59,909 nt of DNA, taken from contig NZ_BAFX01000066.1 of NCBI RefSeq assembly GCF_000308815.1, positions 1 through 59,909 of the forward strand, in the 5' to 3' direction. Shown one piece after another: positions 39,772-49,332 of the stretch. Made by a program: the position numbers and the translations under genes. The notes beneath the pieces were generated by a model that had not been told where the DNA came from, ran no database searches, and was given only the letters and a program-made list of their open reading frames with translations. This DNA is from Nocardia concava NBRC 100430. Its GTDB lineage: Bacteria > Actinomycetota > Actinomycetes > Mycobacteriales > Mycobacteriaceae. Each line of letters opens with the position of its first letter. Position 1 is the stretch's first letter.

Positions 39772-42633
39772 ATGGCTGTGACATTGGAGATCTCCACCCG
39801 GGAAGCGGAAGTGCTGGAGCTGGTCGGGCGGCATCTCAGCAATGCCGAGATCGGGGCGCAACTGTTCATTTCGGTGCGCACGGTGGAGAGCCATGTGTCC
39901 TCGTTGCTGCGGAAGCTGGAGGTGCCCGACCGCCGGGCGCTGGCGCAGCACGCGGCCGCCACGAATGCCGCGAGCCCGAAGCCCGCGCCCACGCTGCCGA
40001 AGCCGTTGACGTCGTTCATCGGTCGCGCGCGGGAACGCGCCGAGCTGACGGAACTGATCAAATCGCAGCGGCAGGTGACCGCGGTCGGTCCGGGCGGAGT
40101 GGGCAAGACCCGGCTCGCGCTGGCGGTGGCCGCGGATGTGGCCGCCGACTTCGCCGACGGGGTGTGGTTCGTGGATCTGGTGCCGCTCGCCAGCCCGGAC
40201 GTCTGCGTGGTCGCGGGCACCGTCGCCATGGCTCTCGGCATCGGTGAGCAGCCGGGCCGTGCCTTCGACCGCGCCGTGCTGTCCACCCTCGCCGATCGGA
40301 ACGCGCTACTGGTGCTGGACAATTGCGAGCACGTGCGCGACGGCGTCGCGCCGTTCCTGGAACAGTTGCTCGAAACGTGCCCGGGCGTGAGCGTTTTGGC
40401 GACCAGCCGCGCACGGCTCATGGTGCCGTTCGAGCGCGCCTACGCCGTGCCGCCGATGTCACTTGCCGGAGAAGGCGGTTCGGACGCGGTCGAGCTATTC
40501 ATGGATCGCGCGGCGGCGGGCGGCTGGCCGCCCAACCACGCCATGCGCGACCAGGTCGCGAGCTTCTGCGAGCGCCTCGACGGCGTGGCGCTGGCCATCG
40601 AACTGGCCGCCGCACGCTGGACCACCCTCGGATTGGACGGTCTCGCAGCCGGTTTGGACGATCAGCTGCGCATGCTCTCCGGCGGCGCCCGCTCCGACGA
40701 CCGGCACCGTTCGGTGCGCGCGGCGCTGGACTGGAGCCACGCCCTGCTCGAACCCGAGGACCAGGTGCTGCTGCGGCGGGTCTCGGTGTTCATGACCTCG
40801 TTCTCGGTGGAGGCGGCGGCCGAGGTGGCCGGAGTCGAAAAGGGCACGGTCGCCGCCGGATTGGCGCGACTGGCCGAGCAGAGCCTGCTGGTGGTGACCG
40901 ACACCCCGGCCGGGACCCAGTTCCGGGCGTTGGAGACCATCCGGCAGTACGGCCTCGAACAGCTCGAGACCGCCGGAGAACTGACCGACGCCCGCGCCGG
41001 ACACCTGCGCTCCTGCCTCACCGAGGCGGGCAACCTCTCGACGCTGCGCGGCGACTGGCGGTCCCGATTCGATACCGCCGCAGATGATTTCCGTGCCGCC
41101 CTGGGCTGGGCGGCCGAACTGCCCGAGCAGCGGGCCGATGCCCACCGCCTGGGACGCCAGTTCGCCCACCTGCTGTTCAACCGCCATTTCACCGGCGAAT
41201 CCCAATGGCGCTTCACCCAATCCGCCTACCTGGCCGACGATCCGGCCACCTCCGCCGAACTCCTGCGCCACGCTGCCGCGGCCGCCGGCTGCCAGGGCAA
41301 CGCCGACGACATGTACGGGCTGCACCGTGGCGCCGCCGACTTCGCCCGGGGTGCAGGGGATTCCGCGGGCGCGGCCATCGACCTGGCCACCGCCGCCGCC
41401 TCGGCCCACCGCTTCTGGGGCAAGTTCGAGCAGCTCCCGGCCCGGTCGGAGGTACTCGCGCTGATCGACGAGGCGCGGCAGCTGACCGACGCGACGGCCG
41501 GCACCGCGAACGGCAGCGCCCAGTCGGGCGGTGCGACGCAGACCGACGGGGCGCGATCGGCCGCTGCCAATGCGGCCGTCGCCCTGGCGGTAGCAGCCGC
41601 ACTCGGCGACCCGTTCGGAGTGCCGCACACACCGTCCGATATCCCTGTGGCGGAATCGGTTTCACTGGCCCAGCACGCGGTCGAACTCGCACACGCCACC
41701 CGCGACCCGATCGCCGAATCCGCCGCCCTGGACGTCCTCGCCGCCGCCCAGAGCCGCGCGGGCGACCCGGTCGCCGCGGCGGCCACCGCACGCCGCCGCA
41801 TCCGTCTGCTCTCCACCGCCCCCGACACTCCGGCGGGCACACACGAACTCATCGACGCCCTCGGCCAGGCCACCGAATTCGGCCTGGGCGCGGGCGATCT
41901 CCCCGGCGCCCGCCGCTGGGCCCGCCAACTCGCCGAGCACCCCATGCTCGCCGAGGTCGGCCACACCGCGACCAGCCGCCTGCTGGTGGCAGATGCTTTG
42001 GCGGGCAATGTCGACGAGGTCCTCACCCACGGCGCCCGCTTCCTCGAGTCCTGGCACCGCGAGGACTGCCCCGCCCGATCCGCCCTCGGCGCGGCCGCGG
42101 CGGGCGTGCGCATGATCCACGGCCTCCGCGACGATTTCGACGCCGAACGCGAATGGACCGGCGTCCTCCAGCAACTCGGCACCCCCGCCTCCGACGCCGA
42201 GGGCTACCAAGCCGTCTTCGACGCCCTCCTGATGCTCCACCACGGCCAGCCCCTCGACGCCCTGGAACGCACCGCCCTCCCCCCGGTCGAAGCGCGCGCC
42301 AAGGTCACCGGCACCTGGTACCCCTGGTACATCGCCCTCCACACCGAGGCCGCCGCCATGACCGGAACCCTCGACCCCGCAGCCGATCTCACCGAGGCCC
42401 GCACCGCCACCACCGGAAACCCGTTGGCCACCGCCATCATCGACCGCGCCGAAGCCCTCATCACCAAGGACCGCCCCCGCCTCCTCTCCACCGCAACCAC
42501 ATTCGAAGCCGCAGGCTGCCGCTACCAATCCGCCCGCACCAAAATCCTCGCGGGCGGCGATGAAGCGGCCGAAGCCGCGACCACCCTCACCACCCTGGGC
42601 CTGGCCCCGATGACCGCCCTCGTCCACCTCTAG
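39772..42633 (+). CDS. large transcriptional regulator, N-terminal LuxR domain plus NB-ARC ATPase
   Basis: 953 residues. Residues 1-60 form a LuxR-type helix-turn-helix (REAEVLELVGRHLSNAEIGAQLFISVRTVESHVSSLLRKL). Residues 80-400 are a STAND/NB-ARC ATPase with Walker A GPGGVGKT (106-113) and LLVLDNCEHV Walker B. The rest is helical repeats, alanine-rich, likely a sensor. Most large LuxR ATPases have the LuxR domain at the C-terminus; here it is at the N-terminus. ATG 39772 is the start that removes an upstream non-homologous stretch. Ligand unknown. Confidence 0.9.
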   Translation: MAVTLEISTREAEVLELVGRHLSNAEIGAQLFISVRTVESHVSSLLRKLEVPDRRALAQHAAATNAASPKPAPTLPKPLTSFIGRARERAELTELIKSQRQVTAVGPGGVGKTRLALAVAADVAADFADGVWFVDLVPLASPDVCVVAGTVAMALGIGEQPGRAFDRAVLSTLADRNALLVLDNCEHVRDGVAPFLEQLLETCPGVSVLATSRARLMVPFERAYAVPPMSLAGEGGSDAVELFMDRAAAGGWPPNHAMRDQVASFCERLDGVALAIELAAARWTTLGLDGLAAGLDDQLRMLSGGARSDDRHRSVRAALDWSHALLEPEDQVLLRRVSVFMTSFSVEAAAEVAGVEKGTVAAGLARLAEQSLLVVTDTPAGTQFRALETIRQYGLEQLETAGELTDARAGHLRSCLTEAGNLSTLRGDWRSRFDTAADDFRAALGWAAELPEQRADAHRLGRQFAHLLFNRHFTGESQWRFTQSAYLADDPATSAELLRHAAAAAGCQGNADDMYGLHRGAADFARGAGDSAGAAIDLATAAASAHRFWGKFEQLPARSEVLALIDEARQLTDATAGTANGSAQSGGATQTDGARSAAANAAVALAVAAALGDPFGVPHTPSDIPVAESVSLAQHAVELAHATRDPIAESAALDVLAAAQSRAGDPVAAAATARRRIRLLSTAPDTPAGTHELIDALGQATEFGLGAGDLPGARRWARQLAEHPMLAEVGHTATSRLLVADALAGNVDEVLTHGARFLESWHREDCPARSALGAAAAGVRMIHGLRDDFDAEREWTGVLQQLGTPASDAEGYQAVFDALLMLHHGQPLDALERTALPPVEARAKVTGTWYPWYIALHTEAAAMTGTLDPAADLTEARTATTGNPLATAIIDRAEALITKDRPRLLSTATTFEAAGCRYQSARTKILAGGDEAAEAATTLTTLGLAPMTALVHL

Positions 42634-42656
42634 GAGCGGACCGACGCGGGCCGACG

Positions 42657-43418
42657 TCACGGGCGAAGCGAGATGGCTTCCGCGCCGGAGAGGAAGTCGT
42701 TCAGGTGGGCGGCGAAACCCGGTGCGGCTGGGACGAAGTGGCCTGCGCCCGGGGCGGTGACGCGGTCGGCGGCGAGGGTTTCGGCGAGGGCGTCGCAGAT
42801 GGTTTCCAGGGCCGGGAGGTGGGCGCCGGACGCGACCAAGGCCGGAATGCCCGCTGTGCGTAAGGCTTTCAGGTTGGGGCGGGCTGCGCCGGGGAGGCGG
42901 CCGCGGTGGGCTCGGCGGACGGCGGCCTGAACCGGGGCGGGGAGCGGGTCGGCGTCGACGCCGGGGGAGCCGGAGAGGGTGAGGAATTCGCGAAGGATGG
43001 TGGGGTCGGCGTCGAGGCCTTCGGTGAGGACGGTGTCGCCGACATGTTTCAGGCGAGCCACGTTCGGGTCGTCGGGGGCGAGGAAGTAGAGCGGGGGTTC
43101 GATCAGGGTCAAGGATCGGACGAGGCTCGGATCTCGTCCGGCGGCCAGCAGGGTGCCCAGGCAGCCGTAGGAATGGGCGACCACGTGCGGGCGGTATTCG
43201 GCGAACACCGCGGCGAGATCCTCGGTATCGATCAGGAAGTCCTGACCCCCGTTCGGTACCGGTGGGCTCGGTGGGTAGCCGCGGCGGTACACCGCCACCA
43301 GCGTCCACCGCTCGGCCAGCGAATCCAGCCCGGCCCAAGTCGTTTTCGGCCCGGCCCCGCCGTGCACGAGCACGACCTCAGGCCCGTTTCCCCACCGCCG
43401 CACCGCGAGAGCACCCAT
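42657..43418 (-). CDS. alpha/beta hydrolase
   Basis: 253 residues. LVHGGAGPKTTW carries the oxyanion HG motif, VVAHSYGCLGT contains the nucleophile serine in HSYG, and GAGHFVPAAPGF ends with the catalytic histidine. There is a GTG at 43469 giving 17 more residues; the ATG at 43418 fits the family N-terminus. It is divergent from the SMR pump. Substrate unknown. Confidence 0.88.
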   Translation of the reverse strand: MGALAVRRWGNGPEVVLVHGGAGPKTTWAGLDSLAERWTLVAVYRRGYPPSPPVPNGGQDFLIDTEDLAAVFAEYRPHVVAHSYGCLGTLLAAGRDPSLVRSLTLIEPPLYFLAPDDPNVARLKHVGDTVLTEGLDADPTILREFLTLSGSPGVDADPLPAPVQAAVRRAHRGRLPGAARPNLKALRTAGIPALVASGAHLPALETICDALAETLAADRVTAPGAGHFVPAAPGFAAHLNDFLSGAEAISLRP

Positions 43419-43491
43419 GCACCAAGTCTCTGCCCGCGTCCGGGCCCGGTCGAGCGAGAGACTGGTCACACGGTATGGCTATCCTGCGGCT

Positions 43492-43815
43492 ATGACCTTG
43501 TTGCTGCTGGGACTGGCCATTGCGTGTGAGGTGACGGCGACGGTTTCGCTGAAGATCTCGGAGGGGTTCAGCAAGCTGGTGCCGTCGATCATCGTGGTGA
43601 TCGGGTACGGGGCGGCGTTCTACTTCCTGTCACAGGCCCTGAAGCGGGGGATGGCCATCGGTGTCGCGTACGGGATCTGGTCCGCGGTCGGGGTGGTTGC
43701 GGTGGCGACCATCGGGGCGCTGTTCCTGGACGAGCACATCACGCCGGTGCAGATCGGGGGAATCGTGCTGGTGATCGCTGGAGTGCTCGCCCTGGAACTG
43801 GGCGGGGCGCACTGA
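43492..43815 (+). CDS. small multidrug resistance (SMR) efflux protein
   Basis: 107 residues, four membrane helices. Glu13 in AIACEVTATVSLK is the EmrE Glu14 equivalent that binds protons and cations. GMAIGVAYGIWSAVGVVAVA and the final helix ending in LALELGGAH are typical. It pumps quaternary cations by proton exchange, functioning as an antiparallel dimer. It is followed four bases later by the convergent ilvA. Confidence 0.93.
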   Translation: MTLLLLGLAIACEVTATVSLKISEGFSKLVPSIIVVIGYGAAFYFLSQALKRGMAIGVAYGIWSAVGVVAVATIGALFLDEHITPVQIGGIVLVIAGVLALELGGAH

Positions 43816-43819
43816 AAGG

Positions 43820-45043
43820 TCAGTCAGCCACGCGCACAACGTATCCGGCGGTCTCCAGGGCGTCGAGGACCTCGTCGCGGTGGGCCGGACCGCGGGTTTC
43901 GAGGGTGAGCAGGACCTCGACCTCGTCGATGGCCAGCCAGGCGCCGGTGCGGGAGTGGACGACATCCAGGACGCTCGCACCGGTGCGACCGAGCTCGGCG
44001 AGCAGGCGCGACAGGCTGCCGGGCCGATCGGAAATGGTGACGCGGGCGGCGAGATAGCGGCCCGCGGCACTGAGTCCGTGACCGATGACGCGGGTGAGCA
44101 GCAGCGGATCGATATTCCCGCCGGAGAGGATGGCGCAGACCGGGCCGCGCACCGCGAGTTCGGCCGGGGCACATGCCATCAGGGCGGCGACGGCGGCAGC
44201 ACCGGCCGGTTCCACAATGAGCTTCGCGCGTTCCATACACAGCAGCAACGCCTTGGACAGCGCGTCCTCGTCGACGGTCACGATGGTCGGCGCGGAATCC
44301 AGGATGTGCTCGAAGGGCACCTCACCGGGCAGCCCGACCGCGATACCGTCGGCCATGGTCGCCATCTGCTCCAGCGCCACCGGCTTCCCGGCCGCCAGCG
44401 AGGCGGGCCAGGCGGCGGCCTCGGCGGCCTGCACCCCGATCACCCGCACCTCCGGCTTCAGCCGCTGCAGCACCGCGGCCACGCCCGCGAGCAGTCCGCC
44501 GCCGCCCGTCGGCACCAGCACGGTGCCGACATCCGGTAGCTGGTCGAGGATTTCGAGCCCGCAGGTCGCCTGCCCGGCCACGATGTCGATGTGATCGAAC
44601 GGGTGCACCAGCGTCGCCCCGGTCTGCTCCGCGAACTCCCGTGCGGCGGTGAGGGATTGGTCGATGGTGTCGCCGACCTGATGCACGGTCGCGCCATAGG
44701 CCTTGGTGGCCATCAATTTCGGCAGTGACGCGCCGACCGGCATGAACACCGTGGACTCGATACCCAGCGAGGTCGCCGACCACGCCACGCCCTGCGCGTG
44801 ATTGCCCGCACTGGCCGCCACCACGCCGCGCGACCGCTCGGCCTCGGACAGATTCGCGATCCGGTTGTAGGCCCCGCGCGGCTTGAACGAACCGGTCCGC
44901 TGCAGGTTCTCGCACTTGAGGTAGACCTCGTGCCCGACACGTTCCGACAGCACCCGCGAGGCGACCACGGGGGTCCGCCGGATCACCGGTGCCAGCAGGG
45001 TCGCCGCCGCTTCGATCCGCGCCATGAGCTCCATGGCGGTCAT
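43820..45043 (-). CDS. ilvA: threonine ammonia-lyase
   Basis: 407 residues. The PLP lysine is Lys54 in GSFKPRGAYN, the glycine loop GGGGLLAG is present, and SAGNHAQGVAW is intact. The C-terminal ~75 residues are an ACT domain (ARVTISDRPGSLSRLLAELG). It converts threonine to 2-oxobutyrate for isoleucine synthesis; the single ACT domain is typical of the shorter form. It is divergent from a secreted protein gene. Confidence 0.93.
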   Translation of the reverse strand: MTAMELMARIEAAATLLAPVIRRTPVVASRVLSERVGHEVYLKCENLQRTGSFKPRGAYNRIANLSEAERSRGVVAASAGNHAQGVAWSATSLGIESTVFMPVGASLPKLMATKAYGATVHQVGDTIDQSLTAAREFAEQTGATLVHPFDHIDIVAGQATCGLEILDQLPDVGTVLVPTGGGGLLAGVAAVLQRLKPEVRVIGVQAAEAAAWPASLAAGKPVALEQMATMADGIAVGLPGEVPFEHILDSAPTIVTVDEDALSKALLLCMERAKLIVEPAGAAAVAALMACAPAELAVRGPVCAILSGGNIDPLLLTRVIGHGLSAAGRYLAARVTISDRPGSLSRLLAELGRTGASVLDVVHSRTGAWLAIDEVEVLLTLETRGPAHRDEVLDALETAGYVVRVAD

Positions 45044-45161
45044 GTTGCCAGTGATTCACTCCACTGTCGCCCGTCGGCGCAAAACAGCTGTATCTTTTCA
45101 AAGACACGGCGTGTGACCGGCAATCCCCTCTGGCGACCCGTACCGGGTTTATGTTCTCGCC

Positions 45162-45680
45162 GTGCCCACGATCGTGAAAGCGCTGGCCACACTGACCGTT
45201 TCCGCGGTCACCGCCCTGGCCCCGCTCGCCGCCCCGCCCGCCCACGCCGACTCCATCGGCACGTGCAGCGGCGGTGACTTCCGCTGGACCGCCGTCAACG
45301 GCGCGATCACCATGACCCCGACCCTGCTCACTTTCACCTCGGTGGGCCGGCTGTGGGGCTGCACCGGCTACCCCGGGATCACCTCCGCCACCTTCACCGG
45401 CGAGCACATCGCGTGGTCGGACTGCATGCACCCGGCCGACGGCCCGCTCACCGTCTGGATCACCTGGGACAACGGCGACACGAGTACGCTCTGGGGTCCC
45501 TGGCCGGTCGGCATGGCCCAGCCCACGGTCGGCCCGATGCAGGTGGTGAACGGTTTCGGCCTCGGCAACTGGGTCCGGGTCAGCGCCGACTACGACATGA
45601 TGAACCCGGACATGGTGATGGGCTGCCTGGGCCCCGGAGTGCCCACCGGCGTCGGCCATCTGAGCGCCACCATGATGTGA
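45162..45680 (+). CDS. secreted hypothetical protein
   Basis: 172 residues. The N-terminal signal peptide ends AHA-DS, so the mature protein starts near residue 30. Four cysteines (GTCSGG, WGCTGY, SDCMHP, MGCLGP) probably form two disulfides. The pattern of short beta strands and tryptophans resembles many small actinobacterial exported unknowns. Its stop overlaps a hairpin. Confidence 0.75.
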   Translation: MPTIVKALATLTVSAVTALAPLAAPPAHADSIGTCSGGDFRWTAVNGAITMTPTLLTFTSVGRLWGCTGYPGITSATFTGEHIAWSDCMHPADGPLTVWITWDNGDTSTLWGPWPVGMAQPTVGPMQVVNGFGLGNWVRVSADYDMMNPDMVMGCLGPGVPTGVGHLSATMM

Positions 45681-45702
45681 CCCGGAAAGATATACGGGTC
45701 AC
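45677..45702 (+). terminator. hairpin overlapping the stop codon
   Basis: GTGACCCG and its complement CGGGTCAC around a 10-base loop, beginning within the TGA stop of the secreted protein gene. Confidence 0.6.
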
Positions 45703-45794
45703 GCAATAACCCGGAAACCGAAAAGCAATGCGTGGGGAACGGCCCGTTCCTACCTTGAGCCCACCATCTTCGGCTCCCGGATCGGATTCACCCC

Positions 45795-47300
45795 ATGACC
45801 GACATCGTCACCCCCGCCGCGGCCGCGGCGGAAACACCAGCGGCGACACCAGACTACGACCCCCGCCTCACCAATGACGATCTCGCCCCGCTGAAGAAGC
45901 AGACCTGGGGCAGCTACCACATCTTCGCGTTCTGGATGTCGGATGTGCACAGCGTCGGCGGATACGTCACCGCGGGCAGCCTTTTCGCGCTCGGCCTGGC
46001 CGGTTGGCAGGTGCTGGCGGCGCTGCTCATCGGCATCACGATCGTATATTTCCTGTGCAATCTGGTGGCCGCGCCCAGCCAGCGGGCGGGCGTGCCGTAC
46101 CCGGTCATGTGCCGCAGCGCCTTCGGCGTGAAGGGTGCGAACATCCCGGCCATCATTCGCGGTCTGATCGCGGTGGCCTGGTACGGAATCCAGACCTATC
46201 TGGCGTCGGCGGCGCTGATCGTGGTGGCGGTCAAGCTGTTCCCGAGCCTCGCGCCGTACGCGGTGTCGGGGGACTACGGATTCCTCGGGCTGTCGCTGCT
46301 GGGCTGGTGTGCGTACCTGGTGCTGTGGGTGGTGCAGGCGGCGGTGTTCTGGCAGGGCATGGAGTCGATCCGCAAGTTCATCGACTTCTGCGGTCCCGCC
46401 GTGTATGTCGTCATGTTCTTCCTGTGCGGCTACCTGATCTACAAGGCCGGCTGGGGTTCGATCGATCTGCAGCTGGGCTCGGTCAAGTACCACGGCTGGG
46501 ACGCGCTGCCGGTGGTGCTGGGCGCGATCGCGCTGGTGGTGTCCTACTTCTGCGGGCCGATGCTGAACTTCGGCGACTTCTCCCGCTACAGCAAGTCGAT
46601 GGCCGCGGTGAAGCGCGGCAACCTGCTGGGCCTGCCGGTCAACTTCCTGGCGTTCTCGCTGCTGGTGGTGATCACCGCGTCGCTGACCATCCCGGTGTAC
46701 GGCGAGCTCATCACCGACCCGGTCGAGACGGTCTCGCGCATCGACTCCACCTTCGCCATCGTGCTGGGCGCGCTGACCTTCACCATCGCGACCGTCGGCA
46801 TCAATATCGTCGCCAACTTCATCTCCCCGGCCTTCGACTTCTCGCACGTGAGCCCGCAGAAGATCAGCTGGCGCATGGGCGGCATGATCGCGGCGGTCGG
46901 GTCGGTGCTGATCACGCCGTGGAACCTGTACAACAACCCGGACGTCATCCACTACACCCTCGAGGTGCTGGGCGCGTTCATCGGACCGCTGTTCGGTGTG
47001 CTGATCGCCGACTACTACCTGGTGCGCAAGCGCGAGATCGTGGTGGACGAGCTGTTCACCATGGCCGAGACCGGAAAGTACTGGTACACCAAGGGATTCA
47101 ACCCGGTCGCGGTGATCTCCACCGTGATCGGTGCCATCGCGGCGGTGTTCCCGGTGCTGGCCAAGAACGTGTACGGGATGCACACCGCGGCCGAGTACAG
47201 CTGGTTCATCGGATGCGGTCTGGCGCTGGCCATCTACTACGGGCTGGCCACGCGGACCAAGCTCATGGCCCCCGCTCCGGCGAAAGCAGTCGCAGCCTGA
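45795..47300 (+). CDS. NCS1 family nucleobase/hydantoin transporter
   Basis: 501 residues, about twelve membrane helices. The NCS1 pattern is clear: a first helix with SYHIFAFWMSDVHSVGGY, RAGVPYPVMCRSAFGVKGAN, and NFISPAFDFSHVSP. NCS1 proteins import cytosine, purines, allantoin or hydantoins with sodium or protons. No catabolic gene is adjacent, so the substrate is open. It ends at a hairpin. Confidence 0.9.
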   Translation: MTDIVTPAAAAAETPAATPDYDPRLTNDDLAPLKKQTWGSYHIFAFWMSDVHSVGGYVTAGSLFALGLAGWQVLAALLIGITIVYFLCNLVAAPSQRAGVPYPVMCRSAFGVKGANIPAIIRGLIAVAWYGIQTYLASAALIVVAVKLFPSLAPYAVSGDYGFLGLSLLGWCAYLVLWVVQAAVFWQGMESIRKFIDFCGPAVYVVMFFLCGYLIYKAGWGSIDLQLGSVKYHGWDALPVVLGAIALVVSYFCGPMLNFGDFSRYSKSMAAVKRGNLLGLPVNFLAFSLLVVITASLTIPVYGELITDPVETVSRIDSTFAIVLGALTFTIATVGINIVANFISPAFDFSHVSPQKISWRMGGMIAAVGSVLITPWNLYNNPDVIHYTLEVLGAFIGPLFGVLIADYYLVRKREIVVDELFTMAETGKYWYTKGFNPVAVISTVIGAIAAVFPVLAKNVYGMHTAAEYSWFIGCGLALAIYYGLATRTKLMAPAPAKAVAA

Positions 47301-47324
47301 GCGCAATAGTGATCGCCCGATAGG

Positions 47325-47362
47325 AAATCCCTGGTAGCGGTGCCGGCCGATGCCAGGGATTT
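47325..47362 (+). terminator. hairpin terminator after the NCS1 gene
   Basis: Perfect 10-base arms AAATCCCTGG and CCAGGGATTT around an 18-base G+C-rich loop, 24 bases after the transporter stop. Confidence 0.75.
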
Positions 47363-47487
47363 GCTGTCCAGTGATAAATGTCCTTCCCCCATTGTGTTTC
47401 GGGCTACATATTCCCCACGGAATGGAGTATTAAAGAGCACACGCTCAAAATATGCTTTCGGGAATCGGAATTAGTACCGTTGAAGGC

Positions 47488-47946
47488 ATGCAGCTCTCCC
47501 GGTTCACCGATCTCGGCCTGCGGTCGCTCATGCGCCTGACGGTCAGCAGTGGCGCCGAGGAACGAGTCACCGTCAAACTTATTGCGCGACAGGTAAACGC
47601 TTCCGAGAACTACGTTGCCAAGGCCGTCTCCCGGCTCGCCGAGCTCGGCTATGTCGAGTCCCAGCGCGGCCGCACCGGTGGTGTCTTCCTGACCGAACTC
47701 GGCCGGACCACCACCGTCGGCACCATTGTCCGCCAGCTCGAATGCGATCACGAAGTCATCGACTGCGTCGGTGACAATCCGTGCCCGCTGGCGAATGCCT
47801 GCCGTTTGCGGGGCGTGCTCGCCACCGCGCAGAAAGCCTTCTACGCCGAACTCGATCGGTACGTCCTCTCCGATCTGGTGGATCAGCGCACCGTGGATCT
47901 GCTGCATATGCCGGTCTTCCCGGCAGCCGCACTCATCGACATCTAG
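47488..47946 (+). CDS. nsrR: nitric-oxide-sensing repressor NsrR (Rrf2 family)
   Basis: 152 residues. The N-terminal winged helix (RLTVSSGAEERVTVKLIARQVNASENYVAK) binds DNA. The iron-sulfur cluster ligands are at the same positions as in Streptomyces coelicolor NsrR: Cys93, Cys99 and Cys105 plus Asp8. NO destroys the 4Fe-4S cluster and releases the promoter. The gene is followed eight bases later by hmp, its classic target. The start chosen is ATG 47488, which gives the family N-terminus MQLSRFTDLG. Confidence 0.94.
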   Translation: MQLSRFTDLGLRSLMRLTVSSGAEERVTVKLIARQVNASENYVAKAVSRLAELGYVESQRGRTGGVFLTELGRTTTVGTIVRQLECDHEVIDCVGDNPCPLANACRLRGVLATAQKAFYAELDRYVLSDLVDQRTVDLLHMPVFPAAALIDI

Positions 47947-47954
47947 GAGACCTC

Positions 47955-49202
47955 ATGAGGCTCGCGCCGGATTCCACGCTCAACCGCATTCCCGAGCTGG
48001 AGCCCGAGCACGCCGAGGTGATTCGCGCGACCCTGCCCGTGGTGGGCGCGCACATCGATCAGATCACCCCGCTGTTCTATTCGAAGATGTTCACCGCCCA
48101 TCCGGACCTGTTGCGCGACCGCTTCAATCGCGGCAATCAGCAGCAGGGCGCGCAGCAGAAGGCCCTCGCCGCCTCCATCGCCACCTTCGCCACCCATCTG
48201 GTGGATCCCGCGCTGCCGCATCCGCGAGAACTGCTGTCCCGCATCGGGCACAAGCACGTGTCGCTCGGGGTGACCGAGCCCGAATACCGCATCGTGCACG
48301 AGCACCTGTTCGCCGCAATCGTCGAGGTGCTGGGCGCGGACGTGGTCACTCCCGAGATCGCCGCCGCCTGGGATCGCGTGTACTGGCTGATGGCAACGAC
48401 TCTCATCGATTTCGAGCGGGAACTCTACGATTCGGCCGGGGTCGAACCGGGCGACGTGTTCCGGGAAACCCGTGTGGTGCAGCGCATCGACGATTCCTCG
48501 GGCGTGGCGACCTTCGTGGTCGAGTCCGCCGATCCGTCGCGGCCGCTGCCCGGATTCCTTCCGGGACAGTACATCTCCGTCGGTGTGCGGCTGCCCGACG
48601 GCGCGCGTCAGCTGCGGCAGTACAGCTTGGTCAATCGCGGTGGCGACAGCCGCCTGGCCTTCACGGTGCGACGGGTGCTCGCGGAGGAGAACACTCCGGC
48701 GGGCGAGGTCTCCGGCTGGCTGCACGACCATGTCCAGCCGGGTGATGCCCTCGAAATCACGCTGCCCTTCGGCGATCTCACCATCGACACCGAGGCCACC
48801 ACCCCGCTCGTGCTCATCTCGGCGGGCATCGGCGTCACCCCGATGGTCGGCATCCTGGAATACCTGGCCGCCGAAACCCCTTCGCGCCGAACGGTCATCT
48901 TGCACGCCGACCGCTCCACCACCGCGCACCCGCTGCGCGAATCCGTCACCGATCTCGCGACGCGCCTGAACGACGTCTACTACCGCGCCTGGTACCGGGC
49001 CGACGGTCACGGTCTGCTCGACGTGACCCGCACCGACCTCCCCGAGGACGCCGACTACTACCTGTGCGGTGGCACCGGCTTCCTCCAGTACGTCCGGGCC
49101 CAGCTCATGTCCGCGGGCATTCCCTCGGATCGGGTCCACTTCGAACTCTTCGCACCCAACGACTGGCTGCTGAACGCCGAGCAGGCTCCGGCCCCGGCGT
49201 AG
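47955..49202 (+). CDS. hmp: flavohaemoglobin / nitric oxide dioxygenase
   Basis: 415 residues. The globin domain has the B10 Tyr in LFYSKMF and the proximal His in SRIGHKHVSLGV. FAD-binding follows with RQYSLVN and the NAD domain ends with GGTGFLQYVRAQL and FELF. It oxidises NO to nitrate using NADH. GGAGA is five bases before the ATG. It shares a transcript with nsrR, so NO induces both. Confidence 0.95.
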   Translation: MRLAPDSTLNRIPELEPEHAEVIRATLPVVGAHIDQITPLFYSKMFTAHPDLLRDRFNRGNQQQGAQQKALAASIATFATHLVDPALPHPRELLSRIGHKHVSLGVTEPEYRIVHEHLFAAIVEVLGADVVTPEIAAAWDRVYWLMATTLIDFERELYDSAGVEPGDVFRETRVVQRIDDSSGVATFVVESADPSRPLPGFLPGQYISVGVRLPDGARQLRQYSLVNRGGDSRLAFTVRRVLAEENTPAGEVSGWLHDHVQPGDALEITLPFGDLTIDTEATTPLVLISAGIGVTPMVGILEYLAAETPSRRTVILHADRSTTAHPLRESVTDLATRLNDVYYRAWYRADGHGLLDVTRTDLPEDADYYLCGGTGFLQYVRAQLMSAGIPSDRVHFELFAPNDWLLNAEQAPAPA

Positions 49203-49332
49203 CGCCCAGTCAGCGCCCTGATCCGCCGCGCTCGAGAATTTTTTCGGGAAGTGTCGGATCGGGCCGTTCGCCGTTCGTCTCGGAATTGAAGCGCGGGCAA
49301 ATCGCCCGACGCGCAACCGAGAAGGGAACGTC

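Noticed and set aside
47400..47487. NsrR operator upstream of nsrR
   Set aside because: ATTCC-CCAC-GGAAT and an AT-rich stretch are present, but the match to known NsrR sites is too weak to call.
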